From positions 868,001 through 932,000 of the forward strand of contig OZ254179.1 of assembly GCA_965268675.1 (NCBI GenBank): a DNA stretch of 64,000 nucleotides, in the 5' to 3' direction. The first letter of the stretch is position 1. Every line of letters begins with the position of its first letter. The notes beneath the pieces were generated by a model. It had not been told where the DNA came from. It saw only the letters and a program-made list of their open reading frames with translations, and searched no databases. Position numbers and translations under genes: made by a program. Origin of the DNA: AAA044-D11 sp009705075 (GTDB lineage: Bacteria > Actinomycetota > Actinomycetes > Nanopelagicales > Nanopelagicaceae). Shown one piece after another: positions 37,232-44,558 of this stretch.

Positions 37232-37832
37232 CTTTCGTAATTGGAACTGATTTAATTACAAGCCAGGTGCCCCAGAGTGTTGCAAGATAAAGTGGAAATC
37301 CCAAGAAAATGTTTGCGACACCCAGAGCATTTAGCTGATTGGTCTTATACAACGGATATTGGATTCCTAGACGTATCGCGAATAGTGCAAACCAAATCCA
37401 AGTTGCCTTTTGATATGCGGCAAGTCGCTTTGCATCTTTACGCCAATTCATATTTTCACCCAAAATTGGACCGAGCATTACACCGATTATCGGCCACTTA
37501 ACCAAGTTCGAGATCAAATATAGAGAGGCAAATCCCGAGTTTTTCCAGAGACTTGGTGCGTAGTAATCCTTGGCCTCGCCAGTCTTCCAAGCAAACCACC
37601 CACAAAACGCGATACCAATAAATCCAGTTATGGCATGAACTAAAGTGTCTCGCTTTATTAGGCGCCAGATTAAAAGTAAGGCCGCTGTTGCTATTGAAAG
37701 ATATAAGCAGACGCGCAAATTGTGCGTAACGTTATAGGTAAGCAAGAAAATTAGTGAAGGTATTGTGGAATCAATAATTCCTTTTTTACCACCGAGCGCT
37801 GTTACAACTTTTGCCTTATCTTCTTCTTGCAT
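37224..37832 (-). CDS. DUF3159 family membrane protein
   Basis: A 202-residue polytopic protein with about six hydrophobic helices, of the actinobacterial DUF3159 family. GGKKGIIDSTIPSLIFLLTY at the start, then FIGIAFCGWFAWKTGEAKDY, and the late GVANIFLGFPLYLATLWGTW are family features. The function is unknown. Its ATG overlaps the stop of dut by one base. In other Actinobacteria it also sits near dut and trkA, so the grouping is old. Confidence 0.85.
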   Translation of the reverse strand: MQEEDKAKVVTALGGKKGIIDSTIPSLIFLLTYNVTHNLRVCLYLSIATAALLLIWRLIKRDTLVHAITGFIGIAFCGWFAWKTGEAKDYYAPSLWKNSGFASLYLISNLVKWPIIGVMLGPILGENMNWRKDAKRLAAYQKATWIWFALFAIRLGIQYPLYKTNQLNALGVANIFLGFPLYLATLWGTWLVIKSVPITKAN

Positions 37833-38287
37833 TAACTCTTGCCCCCAGTAGATCCAAATCCGCCAGATCCACGATCTGAACCAGGAAGATTAGTGACTTC
37901 GATAAACTCTGCACGTTCAACTTTCTGGATAACTAATTGCGCTATCCGATCCCCCTTCTTAAATGAAATTGCAGCTTTAGGGTCGTGATTAATTAAAATT
38001 ATTTGAAGCTCACCGCGAAATCCAGCATCAACCGTTCCAGGTGAGTTGACCATTGTTACGCCATGTTTTATCGCTAGGCCAGAGCGTGGATGAACGAGTG
38101 CTACATATCCATTGGGCAGTGCGATTGAAATTCCAGTGGGAACTAGAGCTCGCTCTCCAGGTTGGAGAGTCACATCTACTCTGCATGTTAAATCAGCCCC
38201 TGCATCACCAGGTTTGGCATAGCTTGGTGCAGGAACTGAGCTATCTAGCCGGGTAATTAGAACTTCTACCTTGTTTGATGCCGTCAT
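37832..38287 (-). CDS. dut: Deoxyuridine 5'-triphosphate nucleotidohydrolase (dUTPase)
   Basis: A 151-residue trimeric dUTPase that removes dUTP and supplies dUMP for thymidylate. The five motifs are visible: AGADLT, PRSGLAIKHGV, GTVDAGFRGELQIILINH with its uracil-pocket and catalytic Asp, GDRIAQLV, and the C-terminal GSGGFGSTG arm. The length is standard. It overlaps the thioesterase gene upstream by four bases and DUF3159 downstream by one base. Confidence 0.96.
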   Translation of the reverse strand: MTASNKVEVLITRLDSSVPAPSYAKPGDAGADLTCRVDVTLQPGERALVPTGISIALPNGYVALVHPRSGLAIKHGVTMVNSPGTVDAGFRGELQIILINHDPKAAISFKKGDRIAQLVIQKVERAEFIEVTNLPGSDRGSGGFGSTGGKS

Positions 38288-38868
38288 GGATTGATTTCAA
38301 ATTCTGGATCTACAAATGCAAGGAGTTCGGGATGCGAAGTCACATGGTCGATATAGGCCTTAGGAGCATTATCAAGGAAGTGTTGCATCGGAACAATTAC
38401 AAAGAGCGCAGCAGCCCGCACGGCAATTGGACCGTCTTCGCTGTTAATTCGACCAACGGCGCTGCAATAAACTTTTCGATTTACTTGCCCGGTTATTTCC
38501 GCACTTATATGAAGAATTGTCCCCATCGGAACGGGGAGCAAAAAATCCGTTTCAAGTCTTGCTGTTACCGCTGGTGAGCGAATCAACCACATTAGTTTTC
38601 CAAGCGCCTCATCAAAGGCAAGAGAGAGTAAGCCGCCATGGGCAAGCCCCGGCGCTCCTTGATGATCCTCGGTTACCGTGAATACTGCAGTTAAATTCTG
38701 ACCCTCGCCTGCATGTGCAACTAGATGTAAACCAGTTGGATGTAATTCTCCACACCCAAAACAATGTCCGAAGTGCGAAGGAATTTTAGTTCCGGGAAGC
38801 GGAGCCTTGGGATGGCGTGGCGGTATTTCCGAACCTTCTGGTGGCACTGTGCTCGGAACACGACTCAT
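38284..38868 (-). CDS. PaaI-like thioesterase, hotdog fold
   Basis: A 194-residue protein with one hotdog domain. HCFGCGELHPTGLHL opens the domain and GAPGLAHGGLLSLAFDEALG is the central helix with the active-site region. Relatives hydrolyse acyl-CoA or aryl-CoA thioesters; the substrate here is unknown. It is the first gene of a tight run with dut and DUF3159. It is divergent from DUF3093 across 63 bases, where a shared promoter region must lie. Confidence 0.85.
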   Translation of the reverse strand: MSRVPSTVPPEGSEIPPRHPKAPLPGTKIPSHFGHCFGCGELHPTGLHLVAHAGEGQNLTAVFTVTEDHQGAPGLAHGGLLSLAFDEALGKLMWLIRSPAVTARLETDFLLPVPMGTILHISAEITGQVNRKVYCSAVGRINSEDGPIAVRAAALFVIVPMQHFLDNAPKAYIDHVTSHPELLAFVDPEFEINP

Positions 38869-38931
38869 GAGTAAAGCCTAACCTGCTAAGTAACTGATGG
38901 AAACAACCCCTAGGAAAAGATGCCGTAGCGT

Positions 38932-39420
38932 GTGCCTGTGGCAAAAAGAAAAATAGCTAGCGATTTGGACTATGGGGTTGCGATTTATCATGAGCGATTG
39001 AACTGGTCTATCTGGGTTTGGGTCTTCGCAATATTTATGACCGGATCAGTCTCTCTCTCGGTTTGGGCCGCACTTGGAAACGACGCAGCGATTGCTATTT
39101 CGTTAATTCAATTTGGGCTACTGATTTATGCGGCGCAGAAAAGTGCGCTTGAAATTCGAGTGACTAAAGGATGGTTGCTAGTCGGTCCTGCTGCAATTGA
39201 GCGGGCATTTATTCATAACTTTAAGGCTCTCGAACCTGCTGAATTTAAGAGAGTCCGAGGCGTTGAAGCAGATCCTGCTTGTTACCTACAGATAAGGTTT
39301 TGGGTTAACTCCGCCATTAAAATTGATTTGCGCGACCCTAAAGATAAAACGCCCTACTGGCTGATTAGCACCAATAGAGCGAATGATTTAGCAAAAATAC
39401 TTAACGTTGCCGACCACTAA
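38932..39420 (+). CDS. DUF3093 family membrane protein
   Basis: A 162-residue protein of the actinobacterial DUF3093 family. Two hydrophobic helices (about 25-70, including IWVWVFAIFMTGSVSL) are followed by a soluble C-terminal half with LEIRVTKGWLLVGPAAI and KTPYWLISTNRANDLAK. The function is unknown. The GTG start gives the conserved N-terminus. Its stop codon abuts that of DUF4193 with no base between them. Confidence 0.85.
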   Translation: MPVAKRKIASDLDYGVAIYHERLNWSIWVWVFAIFMTGSVSLSVWAALGNDAAIAISLIQFGLLIYAAQKSALEIRVTKGWLLVGPAAIERAFIHNFKALEPAEFKRVRGVEADPACYLQIRFWVNSAIKIDLRDPKDKTPYWLISTNRANDLAKILNVADH

Positions 39421-39717
39421 TTAAGCGCAATCTTTGCAGACCGCCTTTGCGCCTTCACCTTTTGCAAGTTGTGAAGCGTGATGAACTAAGAAACATCTTG
39501 AGCAAGTGAATTCATCTTCCTGCTTTGGAACAACTCGAACTGTTAGCTCTTCGCCAGAGAGATCAGCGCCCGGAAGTTCTAGATTTTCAGCCGCTTCTTC
39601 TTCATCAATATCTACTTGACCAGACTGAGCATCTGCTCTGCGAGCCTTCAGTTCTTCAAGTGATTCCTCGTGAAGTTCTTCATCTTGCTTTCGCGGTGTG
39701 TCGTAATCCGTTGCCAT
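39421..39717 (-). CDS. DUF4193 family zinc-ribbon-like protein
   Basis: A 98-residue acidic protein of the actinobacterial DUF4193 family. A charged N-terminal half (MATDYDTPRKQDEELHEESL) precedes two CxxC pairs (FTCSRCFLVHH and VCKDCA), a probable zinc ribbon at the very C-terminus. The function is unknown. A near-perfect ribosome binding site (AGGAGGT) precedes the ATG and a fair promoter lies upstream, suggesting strong expression. Confidence 0.88.
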   Translation of the reverse strand: MATDYDTPRKQDEELHEESLEELKARRADAQSGQVDIDEEEAAENLELPGADLSGEELTVRVVPKQEDEFTCSRCFLVHHASQLAKGEGAKAVCKDCA

Positions 39718-39779
39718 GGCACCTCCTTCTAAAAATTAAAAATGGCAATCTCTATAACTGCCAACAGGGCGGATAGTGT

Positions 39780-39807
39780 CGTATAAGTGCCTCGCCTACC
39801 TAATCAA
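39780..39807 (-). promoter_or_regulatory. Candidate sigma-70-type promoter for DUF4193 gene
   Basis: On the minus strand TTGATT (39807-39802) and TATACG (39785-39780) are separated by 16 bases. This would start transcription about 55 bases before the DUF4193 ATG. Confidence 0.4.
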
Positions 39808-39853
39808 CCCTCGGCGTGTCGAAAATATTCCCGCCTGTAGCACTATTACTTGA

Positions 39854-40822
39854 TTAATCTTTAAGTCGAATTGGGTTCTGCCCTCGAGCAACTAAGCGAT
39901 CGAAATGCGCATCTCGCTTCTCAACAAATTTCGAAACATCGGCTTCTGCTGCTGCAATGTATGCGCCTAACTCGTCACGAGCAGCTGCACCTTCGGCAGT
40001 GAAATCTTCACGATTAAAAATATTCCAAGAACGCAAGATTGGAGCAACTACATCCTCTAAATGAGACTTGGGATCATAGATTCCAGCGAGTGCAATCTGT
40101 ACTGATTTACGTCCCCAACCTGGCATTCCAGCTCCTGGCATTTGAAAATTTGTGACAACGTCTTTGATCGCAACCATTGCAGCATTCGGCTCTAAATCGA
40201 GAGCGGCTCCAAGTAGGTTGCGGTAGAACAACATGTGCAAGTTTTCATCTAGCGCCACTCGAGCAAGCATTCCTTCGCAAATCTCATCATTGGATATCCG
40301 ACCAGTATTACGGTGCGAAATGCGTGTCGCTAGTTCTTGGAAAGTCACATATGAAACTGTGTGCAACATGTCGTTGTCATAAGGTGTTTGATAGCCGGCC
40401 ATCATGTGGGCCATGCGTAAATCTTCAAGTTCATTTGGATCAACACCGCGAGTTGCCATTAAATAATCGCGCATAACAATTCCATGACGAGCTTCTTCAG
40501 CAGTCCAACGATTAATCCAAGTATTCCACGCACCTTCACGACTCATTGAGACCGCAATTTCGGTGTGATAACTCGGTAAATTATCTTCGGTAAGCAAATT
40601 TAGAATTAATGAATCTTGGGCAATCGCAGTTAACTTTGAATCTTTCGCTTCCCAAGCATCACCATTGAGAGGTCCAGCAAAGGTTCGACCCTCGCTCCAA
40701 GGGACATACTCGTGTGGATACCAATCTTTTGTAGTTGCGACATGTCGCTCTAATTCCATCTCGACAGTTGGTTCTAGATCGCGAATTAAACGCGTCTGAA
40801 TCTTCGGGTCGATTGTCGTCAT
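39854..40822 (-). CDS. Acyl-ACP desaturase (ferritin-like di-iron)
   Basis: A 322-residue soluble desaturase of the plant stearoyl-ACP/actinobacterial DesA type, which introduces a double bond into a fatty acyl chain using a di-iron centre. The iron ligands are in the helices TAEEARHGIVMRDYL and ALDENLHMLFYRN, with Glu residues of the earlier helices. It would supply unsaturated fatty acids for membranes. It lies upstream of, and on the same strand as, DUF4193, with 136 bases between them. Confidence 0.9.
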   Translation of the reverse strand: MTTIDPKIQTRLIRDLEPTVEMELERHVATTKDWYPHEYVPWSEGRTFAGPLNGDAWEAKDSKLTAIAQDSLILNLLTEDNLPSYHTEIAVSMSREGAWNTWINRWTAEEARHGIVMRDYLMATRGVDPNELEDLRMAHMMAGYQTPYDNDMLHTVSYVTFQELATRISHRNTGRISNDEICEGMLARVALDENLHMLFYRNLLGAALDLEPNAAMVAIKDVVTNFQMPGAGMPGWGRKSVQIALAGIYDPKSHLEDVVAPILRSWNIFNREDFTAEGAAARDELGAYIAAAEADVSKFVEKRDAHFDRLVARGQNPIRLKD

Positions 40823-40869
40823 TGGGGGAACTTAGCGCACCCATTGTGCTACTCGCGAGTTAAATTGAA

Positions 40870-41580
40870 TTAACTAGGGCGATTCTTAGTGCGAATTTGC
40901 GCCTGCTCTAATCGCCACTTAGCAATTTCGCCGTGGTTGCCCGATAACAAGATATCCGGGACGTTAAGACCTCGCCACTCTTTCGGCTTTGTGTAATTTG
41001 GGTATTCAACGAGAACCCCACTCTCAGAAGTCAGGGTGTGTGACTCTTCATCAAGTGAAGCTGGGTTCCCGATTACACCAGGAATCAAGCGAATAATCGC
41101 CTCCATAATCACCAGAGTCGCGACTTCGCCGCCCCCTAAAACATAGTCGCCGATTGAAACTTCCCGCACTTTAAAATTCTTAGCCTTTGAATAGAAATCA
41201 CTTACACGAACATCAATGCCTTCGTAGCGGCCACATGCAAATATTAGGTGCTTCGAATTGGTGAGTTCTTGCGCCAGCTCTTGGGTGAATTTCTCGCCGG
41301 CAGGAGTTAAAACTATTAATTCGTGAATCTCTCCAGGCGCAAGTTCGGCAACCTGATCAATTGCTTTTCCCCAAGGTTCTGGCGACATAACCATTCCTGC
41401 TCCGCCACCGTATGGCGTGTCATCTACTGATCCGTGGACATCTGTTGTCTGATCCCGCAAATCATGAATTCCGATTGAAATTAACCCTGATGCTTGGGCC
41501 TTTCCAATCAAAGAGAGGCTTAGTGGCGCCAAATAATCTGGAAATATAGTTATGACATCGAAACGATTAACGCTACTCAT
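40870..41580 (-). CDS. trmD: tRNA (guanine-37-N1)-methyltransferase
   Basis: A 236-residue SPOUT methyltransferase that makes m1G37 in tRNA and so prevents frameshifting. The trefoil-knot motifs HLIFACGRYEGIDVRV and EVSIGDYVLGGGEVAT are clear, as is the DDTPYGGGAGMVM loop. It overlaps rimM by eight bases in the classic rpsP-khpA-rimM-trmD order. The usual rplS gene does not follow; a desaturase gene does. Confidence 0.96.
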   Translation of the reverse strand: MSSVNRFDVITIFPDYLAPLSLSLIGKAQASGLISIGIHDLRDQTTDVHGSVDDTPYGGGAGMVMSPEPWGKAIDQVAELAPGEIHELIVLTPAGEKFTQELAQELTNSKHLIFACGRYEGIDVRVSDFYSKAKNFKVREVSIGDYVLGGGEVATLVIMEAIIRLIPGVIGNPASLDEESHTLTSESGVLVEYPNYTKPKEWRGLNVPDILLSGNHGEIAKWRLEQAQIRTKNRPS

Positions 41581-42076
41581 CTAATAACCCTATTGGTGGC
41601 ACGATGATAATTTTACGATTTTTTACATCAACAGTTGGAACAATTGCCTTAACAAATGGCACCAATACCTCACGTCCGTTGTAGTCAACCGCGAGCACAT
41701 CTTGACCTGGAAGATTTATTACATCAGTTACTGGCCCCAATACCTCGCCAGCATCGGTTGAAACTATGCACTCCAATAACTGTTGCACATGGAAATCATC
41801 TTCATTGGAGCTGGCTTCAATATCTACTTCTGCTACCAGAAGGACATTTCGCAACTTCTCAATCTGGTTTCGGTCGGTAACTCCCTTAAATCCAAGGAGC
41901 AGAGTTCCATTGTGATCCCTAACCGAAGTGATGGTTAACGGGCCAAAAGATGTTGGCTCTGTCGAAAGGACAGAGCCAATAAAAAAACGATCTTCTGGTT
42001 GATCAGTGCGAACTTCTATAGTCACTTCACCAAGTACTCCATGTGCGCGACCAATTCTGGCAACGACAAGTTGCAC
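41573..42076 (-). CDS. rimM: Ribosome maturation factor RimM
   Basis: A 167-residue two-domain 30S assembly factor that binds ribosomal protein S19. The N-terminal RimM domain (VVARIGRAHGVLGEVTIEV) is followed by a PRC-barrel domain (about 95-165: VLGPVTDVINLPGQDVLAVD, then VLVPFVKAIVPTVD). It starts two bases after the KH-protein stop and overlaps trmD. Confidence 0.95.
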   Translation of the reverse strand: MQLVVARIGRAHGVLGEVTIEVRTDQPEDRFFIGSVLSTEPTSFGPLTITSVRDHNGTLLLGFKGVTDRNQIEKLRNVLLVAEVDIEASSNEDDFHVQQLLECIVSTDAGEVLGPVTDVINLPGQDVLAVDYNGREVLVPFVKAIVPTVDVKNRKIIIVPPIGLLDE

Positions 42077-42078
42077 TA

Positions 42079-42318
42079 TTAGCGAGCCTCGTCAGCCTCG
42101 ATGAGATCTACGCGAACTGAACGACCAGCAATTGCACTTATGACTGTACGAAGTGCACGCGCGGTGCGACCATTGCGGCCAATCACTTTGCCAATGTCAT
42201 CTGGATTTACTCGAACTTCTAGCGTTGTCCCACGACGATGATCTTTTGTTGTAATAACAACATCATCAGGATTATCAACAATCCCCTTAACTAAATGTTC
42301 TAGCGCTTCATCGATCAT
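42079..42318 (-). CDS. khpA: KH-domain RNA-binding protein KhpA
   Basis: A 79-residue single-KH protein. The GxxG loop is IGRNGRTARALR, and the protein ends in a VDLIEAD segment typical of the family. KhpA, with KhpB, binds many RNAs and affects cell length in Gram-positive bacteria. It lies between rpsP and rimM, its usual place in Actinobacteria, with two bases on either side. Confidence 0.93.
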   Translation of the reverse strand: MIDEALEHLVKGIVDNPDDVVITTKDHRRGTTLEVRVNPDDIGKVIGRNGRTARALRTVISAIAGRSVRVDLIEADEAR

Positions 42319-42320
42319 TG

Positions 42321-42914
42321 TTATTCAGCTGCCGCTTCTGGAGTTGCTTCTGGAGTTTCAAGAGTTTCAGCTGCGTTAGTTTCAACTGAAGCTGGAACCT
42401 CTGCCTCAACGGTTTCAACTTCGGCTTGGACATCAACTGAAGCTGGAACCTCTGCCTCATTCGATTCTGCAGGGGCTTGGACATCAGCTACGGCCTCTAC
42501 AGGTGCAGCCTTTGCAGCCAACTTATCTGCGGCCTTCTTCTTCATAGTTGTTGCGCCATCTGCTGGCTCGTTCATTGCATCTTTAACAGCTGCTTCATAA
42601 GCAATGCGCTTGTGTGGCTTTTCAGCAATTTTCTTAAGTGTTCCCTCTGAACCAGGAAGACCCTTGAACTTCTGCCAATCACCTGTAATTTTTAGAAGTG
42701 CTGCTACTGCTTCAGTTGGTTGTGCACCAACAGATAACCAGTACTGAGCGCGGTCTGAAGTTACTTCAATTAGTGATGGCTCTGAACCTGGCGAGTAGCG
42801 TCCGATCTCTTCAATTGCTCGTGAGTTACGAGCAGCACGTGAATCGGTTACAACAATACGAAAATGTGGAGTACGGATTTTACCCATGCGCATTAATCTA
42901 ATTTTTACGGCCAC
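42321..42914 (-). CDS. rpsP: 30S ribosomal protein S16 with long Ala/Glu-rich tail
   Basis: Residues 1 to about 85 are standard S16 (KIRLMRMGKIRTPHFRIVV, then SRAIEEIGRYSPGSEP). The protein runs on to 197 residues, against about 80-140 in most bacteria. After a Lys-rich link, the last 60 or so residues are Ala, Glu, Val and Pro and include a 17-residue unit containing EAEVPASV that occurs twice. The tail is probably disordered and exposed. The GTG start has AAGGAG upstream. It leads the operon with khpA, rimM and trmD. Confidence 0.95.
   Translation of the reverse strand: MAVKIRLMRMGKIRTPHFRIVVTDSRAARNSRAIEEIGRYSPGSEPSLIEVTSDRAQYWLSVGAQPTEAVAALLKITGDWQKFKGLPGSEGTLKKIAEKPHKRIAYEAAVKDAMNEPADGATTMKKKAADKLAAKAAPVEAVADVQAPAESNEAEVPASVDVQAEVETVEAEVPASVETNAAETLETPEATPEAAAE
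42382..42459. repeat. 27-bp perfect direct repeat inside rpsP tail
   Basis: The same 27 bases occur at 42382-42408 and 42433-42459, a period of 51 bp (17 codons, in frame). It encodes the repeated EAEVPASV phrase of the S16 tail, so unequal recombination could lengthen or shorten the tail in frame. Confidence 0.9.
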
Positions 42915-43107
42915 GAAGGCTTTCTCCTTGTTTTAAGCGGTGCTAATTTCGTTGTGACAGTGGGAGCGTCACTAAAAAATTAAAACCTGTTTTGAAAATA
43001 TCTTTCACCTCTTGGCGAAGATCGCTTGGGGGTAGAGGGCCCCTTGCAGGGTGCCAATCTTGCCAGCCACGCCCTCATAACCCAAATTGCGGTTAGTAAT
43101 GGATGAG

Positions 43108-44541
43108 TTAGCTCTCCAACGCCCGTTTTGCTGGGTTTCCGGAGCGAGATTTCTTCTTATTTGCAACTGGCGGAGGTTGGGATTTCGGCAGGCTCGGCAT
43201 CCCCGGTGGCATGGCAATTCTACCTTTGCCAGTGCGCATCTGCTTCATGACTTTCTGCGCCTGAGTAAATCTTTCTACAAGTGAATTTACATCTGAAACT
43301 TGGCGTCCACTGCCCTTCGCGATTCGAGCCCGTCTTGAGCCATTTAAAACTTTGGGATCATGGCGTTCAAGTGGCGTCATTGATTGAACAATCGATTGCG
43401 TCTTTACTAATTCACCTTCATCAAATTGTTCTAGTTGTTTCTTCATTGCTCCAGAATTTGCGCCAGGAAGCATGCCAAGCAATTTGGTCATGGAACCCAT
43501 CTTCTTCATGGCTTCAAGTTGGGAGAGAAAATCATCAAGGGTAAAATCTTCGCCACTTGCAAATTTTGTTTCTAATTTTGCAGCGGTATCAGAATCAAAA
43601 GCTCCCTTAGCTTGTTCCGCAAGAGTTTGAATATCGCCCAGTCCAAGAATTCGTGAGGCCATACGATCCGGATGAAATAGATCGAAATCACCAACTTTTT
43701 CGCCAGTTGCAGCGAACATGATTGGCTTGCCAGTTACTTGGCTAATCGAAAGTGCAGCGCCACCACGAGCATCACCATCTAACTTTGTGAGAACAACTGC
43801 ATCAAAGCCAACACCTTCTTGGAAAGCAAGAGCGGTACGGACCGCATCTTGACCAACCATCGCATCAACAACATATAGAACTTCATCTGGGTTTATCGCA
43901 TCGCGAATCTTCTTTGCCTGCGACATTAATTCGGCATCAATGCCGAGGCGACCTGCGGTATCAACAATTACGATGTTATGTAATTTATCTTGCGCGAAAC
44001 TTAAACCATTTTTGGCAACCTTAACTGGATCGCCAATTCCATTGCCAGGTTCTGGCGCAAAGACTGGAACGCCGATGCTTTCACCTACAACTTGAAGTTG
44101 AGTTACCGCATTTGGGCGCTGCAAATCAGATGCCACAAGTAAAGGTGTATTCCCCTGGTCTTTCAAATACTTTGCAAGTTTTCCAGCAAGTGAAGTCTTT
44201 CCTGCTCCTTGTAGACCAGTCAATAGGATTACTGTCGGCGGCTTTTTCGCAAGACTAATACGTCGGGCGCTTCCACCAAGAATTTCAATTAAAAGTGAAT
44301 TAACTATTTCAAATACTGCATTGGCGGGGTTTGTAGATTTGTTTAACTCTTCAAGAATATCTGCGGTACGCGCCTTTAACTCTGAAATAAATGAATCAAC
44401 TACCGAAAGCGCAACATCTGAATCTAGTAGTGCGCCTCGAATCTCAGATGCAATTTCATCGATGTCACCACTCTTGAGTCTGCCTTTACTGCGAAGCGAT
44501 GCAAAGGCACCTTGAAACTTTGCCGATAAGGATTCAAACAT
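43108..44541 (-). CDS. ffh: Signal recognition particle protein Ffh (SRP54)
   Basis: A 477-residue SRP GTPase that binds signal sequences and SRP RNA. The NG domain has the P-loop GLQGAGKTSLAGKLAKYL, DTAGRLGIDAEL and TKLDGDARGGAALS. The C-terminal M domain (from about 300) is methionine-rich with SRRARIAKGSGRQVSDVN. It lies between glnD and the rpsP operon. The 193 bases to rpsP hold a short GTGAC/GTCAC hairpin (42954-42972) and probably the rpsP promoter. Confidence 0.96.
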   Translation of the reverse strand: MFESLSAKFQGAFASLRSKGRLKSGDIDEIASEIRGALLDSDVALSVVDSFISELKARTADILEELNKSTNPANAVFEIVNSLLIEILGGSARRISLAKKPPTVILLTGLQGAGKTSLAGKLAKYLKDQGNTPLLVASDLQRPNAVTQLQVVGESIGVPVFAPEPGNGIGDPVKVAKNGLSFAQDKLHNIVIVDTAGRLGIDAELMSQAKKIRDAINPDEVLYVVDAMVGQDAVRTALAFQEGVGFDAVVLTKLDGDARGGAALSISQVTGKPIMFAATGEKVGDFDLFHPDRMASRILGLGDIQTLAEQAKGAFDSDTAAKLETKFASGEDFTLDDFLSQLEAMKKMGSMTKLLGMLPGANSGAMKKQLEQFDEGELVKTQSIVQSMTPLERHDPKVLNGSRRARIAKGSGRQVSDVNSLVERFTQAQKVMKQMRTGKGRIAMPPGMPSLPKSQPPPVANKKKSRSGNPAKRALES

Positions 44542-44558
44542 GGACAGGAGATTACTAG

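Noticed and set aside
42915..43217. 70-codon frame running from the end of ffh into the gap before rpsP
   Set aside because: Its start lies inside ffh in another frame and no family is recognisable. I also looked here for SRP RNA and found no GGAAGCAGC-type core.
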